A DNA stretch of 64,000 nt. Origin: Amorphochlora amoebiformis (taxonomy: Eukaryota; Cercozoa; Chlorarachniophyceae). Under the pieces are notes generated by a model. The model saw only the letters and a program-made list of their open reading frames with translations. It had not been told where the DNA came from and ran no database searches. The stretch lies in NCBI GenBank assembly GCA_054601695.1, contig BAAHQB010000171.1, positions 248,001 through 312,000 of the forward strand. The letters run 5' to 3'. The stretch's first letter is position 1; each line of letters begins with the position of its first letter. Both the position numbers and the translations under genes were made by a program. This document shows positions 1-64,000 of this stretch, piece by piece.

Positions 1-130
1 TGTTATCCCTAACAGCACTATAGCCCCACTCTGTGAAAGAGTCAATGGTCCTCGGACTAAGACATGCTGAATAATCTGATCCTAACCCTAACCCTAACCC
101 TAACCCTAACCCTAACCCTAACCCAAAACT
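1..130 (-). repeat. R element copy plus CCCTAA repeats
   Basis: Positions 1-82 hold a copy of the dispersed R element in the CCCTAA orientation, cut by the window edge. It is followed by about seven CCCTAA units and then degenerate units to about 210. The constant end of the element (AATAATCTGATCC) touches the telomeric array at 82/83. Confidence 0.85.
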
Positions 131-270
131 GTCATCCAAATAGTCCAGCAGACCCTAACCCTAATCATTAACCCCAACGCTAACCCTAAAGCTAACCCTA
201 ACGGTAGTATTATTAGGTAAAAAAACAGGTAATATTGTTATTTAGTAAAAAATAGGTAATATTATTCAGT

Positions 271-382
271 ATAATATCACCGTTTTTTACTGAATAATAT
301 CACCGTTTTTTACTGAATAATATTACCTGATATTATTCAGTAAAAAACGGTGATATTATTCGGTAAAAAACGGTGATATGTT
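271..382. repeat. Inverted repeat, about 48-bp arms
   Basis: Two tandem copies of a unit containing ATATCACCGTTTTTTACTG (273-322) face two inverted copies (331-380) across a loop of about 8 bp, with only one or two mismatches. This would form a long hairpin. It sits just upstream of the first candidate ankyrin exon. No open frame supports a transposon gene here. Confidence 0.7.
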
Positions 383-414
383 GTTCAGTAAACGTGAGCG
401 AACACCAGATTCAG

Positions 415-21497
<21,083 letters not shown>

Positions 21498-21524
21498 GTC
21501 ATCAGACTAGTCTATATATATACT

Positions 21525-21594
<70 letters not shown>

Positions 21595-21733
21595 ACGATA
21601 TATATATTTATATATATATATACATATGTATATTGATTATAGGCCTTATATACATATATATATTTATCTATATGTATATGTGTATGTATATATCGAGATA
21701 TCTAGATTTATATTTATATATTGCAAAATATAC

Positions 21734-21790
<57 letters not shown>

Positions 21791-22099
21791 ACTATTACAA
21801 TACTATATACTGGATACTACTGAGTATACATGTACACACATATATATATTAATTATATATATATATATATACTCTATCTATTGGTATATTCATATCATGA
21901 TCATGAATGTATCAAATATTAAGAATATTATATGTGCCGTGCTAGCGATAGTACCGGTACTACCGTTACAGTTAAGGTTGCTATCGCCCTATAATACTCA
22001 TCCGTTACTAACAATCGGTTACTAGCACTACGTTACTAGCGCTATTCTACAGTTACTTCCGCAACAGGCAACCGGAATATATCTATATATATACGTGTG

Positions 22100-22149
<50 letters not shown>

Positions 22150-22238
22150 TACATTTATATATAGAAGAATCTTTACATGTATGCGACTATGTATGGGCAT
22201 AAAATATATAATATCATATATATATATATATATTATAT

Positions 22239-22274
<36 letters not shown>

Positions 22275-22354
22275 CTATATATATTTAAAATAATTATTAT
22301 TCTTATCATCATTACATATATAATATATATATATATATATACATATATATAATA

Positions 22355-22447
<93 letters not shown>

Positions 22448-22488
22448 GTGTATATATATATATATATATATAATACGTATTTATATGT

Positions 22489-22523
<35 letters not shown>

Positions 22524-22530
22524 CATATTA

Positions 22531-22621
<91 letters not shown>

Positions 22622-22687
22622 GTATATATATATATATATATTTCTATATATATATACGTATATGTGTATATATGTATATATATATAT

Positions 22688-22720
<33 letters not shown>

Positions 22721-22784
22721 GTATGTACATATACATAAATAACAATATATACATAGGTAAATATATACATATATACATGTATAA

Positions 22785-22827
<43 letters not shown>

Positions 22828-22932
22828 GTACATATATTTACATACATATTTACACACACATATATATATATATATATAAATATAAATAAATAAATATAAT
22901 ATATATATATATATCTATATATCTTATATATA

Positions 22933-22993
<61 letters not shown>

Positions 22994-23019
22994 GTGTGTG
23001 TGTATATATATATATATGT

Positions 23020-23063
<44 letters not shown>

Positions 23064-23070
23064 GAATTAC
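21498..23070. other. Spacer between convergent ankyrin genes
   Basis: Mostly (TA)n. The stretch 21880-22085 has normal composition and repeats short GTTACTAGCG/GTTACTAACA motifs, but no frame fits either neighbouring gene. The 3' ends of both convergent genes probably lie here unseen. Confidence 0.5.
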
Positions 23071-23134
23071 CCATTATATAGAGGCTTGAAGAAATACCCT
23101 ATCCTATTACCTAGATTCACATCTATATATACAG

Positions 23135-23192
<58 letters not shown>

Positions 23193-25213
23193 TGAGTATG
23201 AGAGACCCTTGAGAGCATGCACTGGTCGTGTAAACATGTCATAGGGGTTTATGACCCTTGAGAGCATGCATATTGGCCGTGTAAACATGTACATTGGGGT
23301 TTATGACCCTTGATAGCATGCATACTGGCCGTGTAAACATGTACATAGGGGTTTATGACCCTTGAGAGCATGTATACTGGCCGTGTAAACATGTACATAT
23401 GGGTTTATGACCCTTGAGAGCATGCATACTGGGTTTATGGCTCTTGAGAGCATGCATACTGGCCGTGTAAACATGTACATTGGGGTTTATGACCCTTGAT
23501 GGCATGCATACTGGACGTGTAAACATGTACATAGGGGTTTATGACCCTTGAGAGCATGCATACTGGACGTGTAAACATGTACATAGGGGTTTATGACCCT
23601 TGAGAGCATGCATACTGGCCGTGTAAGCATGTACATAGGGGTTTATACCTTTGAGAGCATGTATATTGGTCGTGTAAACATGTACATAGGGGTTTATGAC
23701 CCTTGAGAGCATGCATACTGGACGTGTAAACATGTACATAGGGTTTATGAGTCTTGAGAGCATGCATACTGGCCGTGTAAACATGTACATAGGGGTTTAT
23801 GACCCTTGAGAGCATGCATATTGGTCGTGTAAACATGTACATAGGGGTTTATGACCCTTGAGAGCATGCATACTGGGTTTGTGGCTCTTGAGAGCATGCA
23901 TACTGGCCGTGTAAACATGTACATAGGGGTTTATGACCCTTTTGAGAGCATGCATACTGGCCGTGTAAACATGTACATAGGGGTTTATGACCCTTGAGAG
24001 CATGCATACTGGCCGTGTAAACATGTACATTGGGGCTTGTGACTCTTGAGAGCATGCATATTGGGCGTATTTACCTGAAAAAGTAGTCCTCCACGCAGAG
24101 AAGGGACACAAAAACACAGAACAAAAATAGCCCAGAAATGATAACTCACAGAAATGGCCAGAGAATATGTGTAAAAAACCTGCAGGCGACATGCTCCCAA
24201 GTGGCACGTGTGCTGACGGCGACCGTCGCGTCGCCCGATCCTTGTCGTCATCAGAGAAAATAAGGTAATTTTCAATTTTTCACAAGCGAATTATAGAAAT
24301 TACCTAATAAAAACCATTCTCTTTATAATCTATTGAAAATTCAATTTAATCTATAATAGCCTGCTATTTTTGTATAAAGGTCTAGTACTCTGGGGCGAGT
24401 CTGCGCTATATTATTATGACTATATATATATATATATACATACAAGCATAGCCTCTGGTTTGTATGGCTGCATGAGTGTTCAAGGAACATACATCATTGA
24501 ACAACGGAAACCACTTTTGACTTCAATTCGAGCACTTGCGAACACACGGAAAACTCTCTCGGGCGGTGTTGGGGCGAGCTTCCCTCAGATGTGACTGAGG
24601 ACTGAGGTGTCATGATCTATCATCACGATGAAAAACGGGAACACATCCTGTTGTCGTCAACAGACCCTTTCGACTGAGCGTGTTTGCCAATGGATAGGAT
24701 GATTTCGACCCGCACACGGACGCAAATGTTGTCAGCGTATTTTGAGTGATTCCGAAAATGGTGGAGAGGAGGAAGCTCCCTGTCTAGCCCCTGGAATTCG
24801 ATTAGTGGAGCGACTTTGTGCGAATAAATATCTCTAATGTGGACCAAGGGGCGAAACCCGTGCAAATAGTACGTACAGATATTTACAGACGTATCCTCTC
24901 GCTTTGAGGCATGTTCTTAGGGACAAGTCGGCGATGTCGAAAGCATGAGGGTGAGAGTATCCCAGTTCGCTTTCATCGTACGGCGTGACGCTGCCGCCCT
25001 GGGAGCAGGCTGGGCGCTGGTGTCTGGGGCTACTAGATTCAGGTCCAAGAGCGTCCGGAACCCGTGGCCAACATTTGCCAGATTGCGACAAATTAATCTA
25101 ATTAATAAAGCGGTATTATTCATCGATTCCTAGCTACCGCTACGCGCTACAATATAAGAGTATGTAGAAGGTAGACTCTTGTGACATAAACACACACATG
25201 TATATACTATATG

Positions 25214-25245
<32 letters not shown>

Positions 25246-25310
25246 ATATATATATATATACTAGATATATAAACATATATACCTATCATGATACATTATA
25301 TACTATACTA

Positions 25311-25351
<41 letters not shown>

Positions 25352-25637
25352 CTACAACTGTATGTATGTAAGGATATTTATATACGGTATTTTACTGTAC
25401 ATGTACGTACATCTAGTACATGTATAGTGTATACATGTACAATCAGTGTATTCATCATCGGTACGCGTGGTGGAAATACACTAATTATAATTACAATACC
25501 ACTGAGCATTAGAAATTATTACCTAAAATTGATCACTTGTAATCCAAAAAACAGTCGATCAGCACATCTATACATGTACATGCACGCTATGTACTAATTA
25601 TATATATATATATATATATCTAGATATATATATATAT

Positions 25638-25673
<36 letters not shown>

Positions 25674-25926
25674 CCTAGTAAATTGATGTACCAAGAGCAA
25701 GTAACTAGTAGTAAGTTTGTTAATTTTAAAATCATAAATAATCTTAGTTCATACTGAAGTTAGTGGAGATCTGCATGCATGGGAGAACAAAAAATGCAAC
25801 TTCTAAAACTTTCTAGTTGCGTAAGCAGCATAAGTTGCATAACTGGAAAGAGTTGAGCCAGTTATCATTACATATATACTAGTCAGTGTCTAATTATAAC
25901 TAGTCTAATCTAACTATTCAATATAT

Positions 25927-25969
<43 letters not shown>

Positions 25970-25970
25970 G

Positions 25971-26018
<48 letters not shown>

Positions 26019-26218
26019 GTATGTCTCGGATAATTTATCAACTCAGGTGGATAATTTAGATAATGCAGGACAATTCTTGCCAGCCATTGTACCTCCCGCC
26101 TGGGCTCTCGTTCGTCGGATGCTTGGTCCACCGTTTTCCGTAAATCTAGGGTGCACCAGTACATGAAGTTCCAACGGACGGGAAGTATTAGAGCTCAACC
26201 GGCATCAGGGTGAAGGTC

Positions 26219-26296
<78 letters not shown>

Positions 26297-26454
26297 TTCA
26301 GCTATTTATGCCCTAACCCTAACCCTAACCCTAACCCTAACCTTAACTCTAACCCCTGTCCTAGCCCTAACCCTTGTGCAACCCTTGTGCCCTAAAGTGT
26401 AATCTTATAGAGATTAGATGTGCATACAAAAGAAGATGTTAATAGAATGTGGAT
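23071..26454 (-). CDS. Second ankyrin-repeat gene, multi-exon
   Basis: In transcription order the exons are 26454-26428, 26217-26200, 26145-26015, 25129-25034, 24998-24877 and 24833-24645, all joined in phase. Less certain ones are 24601-24523, 24074-24044 and 23122-23071. Joined motifs include HSINIFFYLHPDADLRK (three exons), [72 protein letters not shown] and [15 protein letters not shown]. The product is a protein-binding ankyrin scaffold with no catalytic domain seen. Two introns are only 35 nt (24999-25033) and 43 nt (24834-24876). Others are 61 nt to about 900 bp. The gene's end is unclear: the 24833 exon reads to a stop at 24623 if its GTGTTC donor is not used. The 23122 exon ([17 protein letters not shown]) is convincing as ankyrin but not tied in. 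Confidence 0.78.
23200..24055 (-). repeat. 52-bp minisatellite carrying an exon tail and donor
   Basis: About 17 copies, unit on the - strand TATGCATGCTCTCAAGG followed by GTCATAAACCCC and ATGTACATGTTTACACG. The array starts at the end of exon 24074-24044, whose acceptor is CTTTTTCAG and whose last bases and GTCA donor are what is repeated. Antisense frames give repeated Cys/His/Leu peptides that are not real. Confidence 0.85.
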
Positions 26455-26531
26455 CTGCGTGTCAAAAATCTGATGTTATTTCGTCTAGCTTAAAGACATG
26501 TAAATATATGTAATGTATAATATATAATATG

Positions 26532-26571
<40 letters not shown>

Positions 26572-26572
26572 C

Positions 26573-26623
<51 letters not shown>

Positions 26624-26738
26624 AATATATATATATATGCATGTGTATGTATATATATATATATATGTGCGTACATATATATGTATATATATATACATAC
26701 ATATATATATATATATATATATTAAAAATAGTATTAAT

Positions 26739-26780
<42 letters not shown>

Positions 26781-27059
26781 ATATATATATCATTTTATAT
26801 ATTTTTTACATACATTTTGGACATGCGCATACCCATTTTTATGATTTTTTATTTGTGAAGAAACATTTACGCGTATTCGTACGTTGCATGTATTAGTTAC
26901 TCATATAATATATCAGGATTATATTAGTACATAATGTGGTAGGATACTGCATTATCGTCAGCATTACATGTTCTCATTCACACACACGCACACACACACA
27001 ATATATTATTTTTATATATACATATATACATATATATATATATATGTATACATATGTAT

Positions 27060-27114
<55 letters not shown>

Positions 27115-27179
27115 ATACCCGAGTATATCTATATTTACTGATATCATTCACTGAAAAACCATATGTGCACACACACACG

Positions 27180-27234
<55 letters not shown>

Positions 27235-27281
27235 CTATATATATATATATAATATATTTTTGTATATTTATATATGTATAT

Positions 27282-27334
<53 letters not shown>

Positions 27335-27337
27335 ATA

Positions 27338-27375
<38 letters not shown>

Positions 27376-27515
27376 TATAATATATACATATATTTATATT
27401 TTTTCAAATATCGGAGTAGATACATTTTTATGAACATGTGTTGTACAGTTACTCCATCATAAGCGTGCAGGTACATGCATTCGAAGTCTCATGTAGTATC
27501 CAATATCGACCCCAC

Positions 27516-28111
27516 CTGACACTCAATTTTCGAAACCCCACTGATCTTGCCGACAGCTTCCAAGAATTTCTCCTCGGGAACGAACTTGTCCTCGGACCAA
27601 CCTTTGAAAGATTCAGCGTCGACCGCGACAACCACCTGTGGAATGGTGTCTGAGCGCAACAGATTTTATATAGACCAGAAAATGAATACCAACCTTATAG
27701 TCGAGGCAGCCTCCACAGACTACTCTCTGGACGGATTTCACTCCCTTGACTTCTTTCAACTCCTTTTTCACCGAGTTCAGAACCTGGGAGTTACGGGAAC
27801 GAGTGTTATTATCCATTGTTGAGTAAGTTTGAGACCCGCATTATACACCGGCATTTATGAGGTCGTAATCTTCACAGTTACATTGTATCACAGGCTACTT
27901 AGGGCCATGGAAACCCCCAAGGCGAGTTTTTGCGTAAACAGGTCAACCTCTTGGACTTTGGAAAGCGTCTCCTTGTTGTCCCATTTCATGCGCCATTCGC
28001 GAGCGATGGTGTCAAAAGTAACGTTCTTGGTAATCTACGTAGCATGATGGTCAACGGGGTGAATTATCCATGGACATGAGAGGGATCGAAGGTGAAAGCA
28101 ACCTCGGGCAT
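27516..28111 (-). CDS. Small conserved protein, function unknown
   Basis: The four exons 28111-28076, 28034-27948, 27783-27694 and 27635-27516 join in phase 0, with introns of 41, 164 and 58 nt. The product starts MPEVAFTFDPSHITK. It continues with REWRMKWD, a helix LNSVKKELKEV, then VKSVQRVVCGGCLDYKV and FLEAVGKISGVSKIECQ. From memory this resembles a family of roughly 110-residue uncharacterised proteins of algae and other protists, but I cannot check. Those proteins end a few residues later, and here a GTGGGG donor follows the last codon. Without splicing, a short tail ends at a stop about 27 nt on. The final exon was not found. Codon use and composition are normal, and the introns here are not microsatellites. 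Confidence 0.75.
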
Positions 28112-28237
28112 CGTAGATTGGACGTGTCCTTGGATATGAAGGGTTAAAATTCTTCCGAAAATTTCGGAAGCGATGGTGTAATTAAGGTAGAAAGCCCAGG
28201 ATCAATTATAAATTCTGGGGTATCATAATTCTTCGCT

Positions 28238-28694
28238 TCAACAATTTAATTTGTCGCGAATGCGGCTAAACACGTCTTCATTTGCCCCGGTCGCAGAAAA
28301 GAGGATATCGTTCGTAAAACGGATGACTTCGACCTTAAAATAAAATATTTTGGCGGGAAGATATATGTGTGACGTCTTGGTACACAATTTACCAAGGGGG
28401 AAACTTTTGTATATTTTCTAGATAGCCCGTAGGTGTCGAGGGTTGTCATTTCCAGCTGCCTGGAAACGTTCCGAGACGCCACTATCCCGGGATTCATACT
28501 CTGAATCCCGGAGGTCCTATGAAACTCCCGGTACTTGCATAATCCCGGGTTGCAAGATTCCGGGAGAGAAGTCGACGGTGTATATCCTCCTCTGACACGC
28601 TAGCGTTTGGAAGTATATTGTGATATTTTAAGAAAAATTGAAAAATTGGTTCAATCACAGTGTAATTCTGTAAATATAGGCACTGATATAACAA
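28238..28694 (-). CDS. Unrecognised gene, partial model
   Basis: The best-supported part is two exons, 28459-28393 and 28333-28238 (stop TGA at 28240-28238), joined in phase 0 across a 59-nt intron with donor GTAAAT and acceptor ATTTTAAG. They read [16 protein letters not shown] and [18 protein letters not shown]. The tail RFTND plus a helix is faintly like the end of DUF559/endonuclease-like folds, but I would not assign it. Upstream, 28694-28494 is an open stretch ([19 protein letters not shown]) without a clear join. Repeated ATCCCGGGATTC-like palindromes lie at 28490-28560. The gene ends 126 bp before the next start codon at 28111. Confidence 0.4.
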
Positions 28695-28853
28695 TATTAT
28701 ACCACAGTGTACATGTACAATGTATATCTATATCATGATAATGATTATTTACAATATGTTATATTATACATACAATATTATACAATTGTATACCTGAGTA
28801 TACATTTGATAAATTCAATATTATATATATGTATACTTATGATGTATCTATGT

Positions 28854-28885
<32 letters not shown>

Positions 28886-28924
28886 ATATATCATGTGCCA
28901 GCATATATATATATATATATTATA

Positions 28925-28969
<45 letters not shown>

Positions 28970-29037
28970 CATACGACATATATACATATATATATATACA
29001 CACACACACAAATATATGTACATATATATATATATAT

Positions 29038-29080
<43 letters not shown>

Positions 29081-29102
29081 ATAAATATACATATTTATAT
29101 AA

Positions 29103-29174
<72 letters not shown>

Positions 29175-29204
29175 CACGTACCGTGACACGTACTGTATAC
29201 TAGT

Positions 29205-29258
<54 letters not shown>

Positions 29259-29426
29259 CATGTACCGTGACATGTACTATGGTGATGTATATACTAGTAT
29301 GTGTACACTTACACACACATATATACACACATACATATATCATTAAATATATCACTATATCTAGTATACACACATATATATATATATATACGATATATCA
29401 ATATATATATGTACACATATATATAC

Positions 29427-29457
<31 letters not shown>

Positions 29458-29643
29458 ATATATTATTGTATAGGCCTTATATAGCGTCTGATACTATTTG
29501 ATCATAGCTCCGTGGTTTCGTCATAATAATTCTAGAATTAGATTTCCACCACCGATCACACAATTGTGACATACGTGATTACATAATTGCACTGCATGTA
29601 TGAAATTTATATATATATATATATACCGGAACACATATATGAA

Positions 29644-29713
<70 letters not shown>

Positions 29714-29727
29714 CATGATATATATAG

Positions 29728-29771
<44 letters not shown>

Positions 29772-29966
29772 GTAATAATTTACATCCAGATAAGCGAGTA
29801 GTATTGAGTACATGCATGTAACCAATCAACATATGAACTATTATCAGATCATACATAATTTAATCTCAGTGCACATGTATATATCTCAAACGAAGTATAT
29901 TAATTATAATCTAATCATGTTAGTGACTACGTATGCGCTAAACAGGGTCACGGTCTGATGTCGTAA
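28695..29966. other. Intergenic, TA-rich
   Basis: This is the spacer downstream of the urease stop codon. It holds (TA)n, two similar islands with TACCGTGACACGTACT (about 29175 and 29260) and (ATA)13 at 29732-29770. No coding signal was seen in the non-repetitive 29460-29620 and 29775-29960. Confidence 0.6.
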
Positions 29967-58211
<28,245 letters not shown>

Positions 58212-58719
58212 AGCTACGTTAAAATCAAGATCAGAGCAACAAATAACGAGCTCTATTCAAGGGTGGGGGAGGGAGGAGAGAGGAGGACAGGAGAAAGGGC
58301 CGAAAAATAAGTAAAATATCGCAAAGTGCGTAGCACTTGCTCAAATCTTTTTGGACATTCTCCGGCGGTGGGAAGCGATTATTTAATTCTCCAAACTTCC
58401 GGGCCACGTGTTTGGTACAAAACAGAAGAAAAGTAGATAAGGGAGGGGGGAGATTAAAAGGTGGGAGGAAAAAGAGAGGGAGAGGGGAGGGGGATGTGAC
58501 CTGGAAGGGTATCGCCCTTTGATTTTTGGGATTCTGGGAGAAGGAACCGAAAAGATTAATGATATTATAGCGTGACATATCGAATTGTCACATATATCCC
58601 TACCCGGTACTGACCGCCACTACCGTAATCCTCTTCTTCGTTCCTGCCAGGGTTCGCCAAGAACAGTCGTCCCCTATCCCCCCCCCCCCCCCCCCCCCCC
58701 TCCCCTCCCCCCCCCAAGA
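58212..58719. promoter_or_regulatory. Divergent spacer, probable shared promoter
   Basis: A 508-bp region of normal composition lies between the candidate urease start (58211, -) and the RNase T2 start (58720, +). It has purine-rich blocks (58262-58300, 58435-58500), a CCACGTG box at about 58413, GTGACATATCGAATTGTCAC (a dyad) at about 58572 and a C-run (58680-58700) just before the RNase T2 start. No defined promoter elements can be named. The role is inferred from position. Confidence 0.45.
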
Positions 58720-63807
<5,088 letters not shown>

Positions 63808-64000
63808 GTATATATTTTCATACATCATATGCATAGACATATGTAGTGTGTATTTATTTTATGTAGCGTATATATATATATAAGTATATGTGTATGTATT
63901 AATATTACACACAAGCATGTAATACATATATATATATATATATAGTTATAAACACACATATATAATTCATATTTATGTATTCATGTATTTACACATATAT

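Noticed and set aside
23200-24055. CRISPR-like regular array
   Set aside because: The units are contiguous and near-identical without unique spacers, and contain an exon end. The context is eukaryotic.
24370-24594. + strand open frame of 74 codons
   Set aside because: Antisense to the - strand ankyrin gene, and it begins in TA repeat.
26416-26498. + strand ankyrin-like frame ([10 protein letters not shown])
   Set aside because: The - strand island 26454-26428 joins in phase with the next two exons of a well-supported - strand gene.
58585-58719. Upstream in-frame extension of the RNase T2 start, including a poly-Pro run
   Set aside because: The Pro-run comes from a C21 homopolymer. The ATG at 58720 begins a clean signal peptide.

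Overview
The window is nuclear DNA of a eukaryote, most likely a protist. It holds split genes with GT-AG introns, a single-chain eukaryotic-type urease, a signal-peptide RNase T2 and ankyrin-repeat proteins. TTAGGG/CCCTAA arrays are scattered throughout. Most of the 64 kb is (TA)n, (GA)n, (TATG)n, poly-C and telomere-like repeat, so nearly all long reading frames are repeat artefacts. I cannot name the species.

The central result is that real genes are present but cut into exons of mostly 20-130 nt, each isolated in introns built almost entirely of microsatellite or telomeric repeat. I found the exons by reading each non-repetitive island between an AG acceptor and a GT donor, then testing whether reading phase carries over from one island to the next. 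This recovers at least five genes.

Layout: (1) + strand, 415-21497, an ankyrin-repeat protein with about 25 recognisable exons and neither end found. (2) - strand, 26454-23071, a second ankyrin-repeat gene convergent with the first. (3) - strand, 28111-27516, a small conserved protein in four exons with 45-65 nt introns. (4) - strand, 28694-28238, an unrecognised gene. (5) - strand, 58211-29967, a urease of about 850 residues (gamma, beta and alpha regions fused in one chain) in 45 recognised exons. It keeps all nickel-ligand, carbamylated-lysine and active-site-flap motifs. (6) + strand, 58720-63807 and beyond the window, a secreted RNase T2 with both catalytic signatures. Urease and RNase T2 are divergent, with a 508-bp spacer between them.

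Three kinds of structure recur. First, exon-intron junctions are duplicated locally: copies of an exon's tail with its donor lie downstream of the exon, and copies of an exon's head with its acceptor lie upstream, sometimes amplified into minisatellites. Second, the intronic telomeric arrays carry about 20 copies of a dispersed element (called R here). Its boundary at GGATCAGATTATT is constant and its other end is variable, as expected of a 5'-truncated retroelement that inserts into telomeric repeat. Third, the telomeric and TA repeats themselves often supply the splice donors (GTTAGG, GTATAT) and acceptors (CCTTAG, TATATAG).
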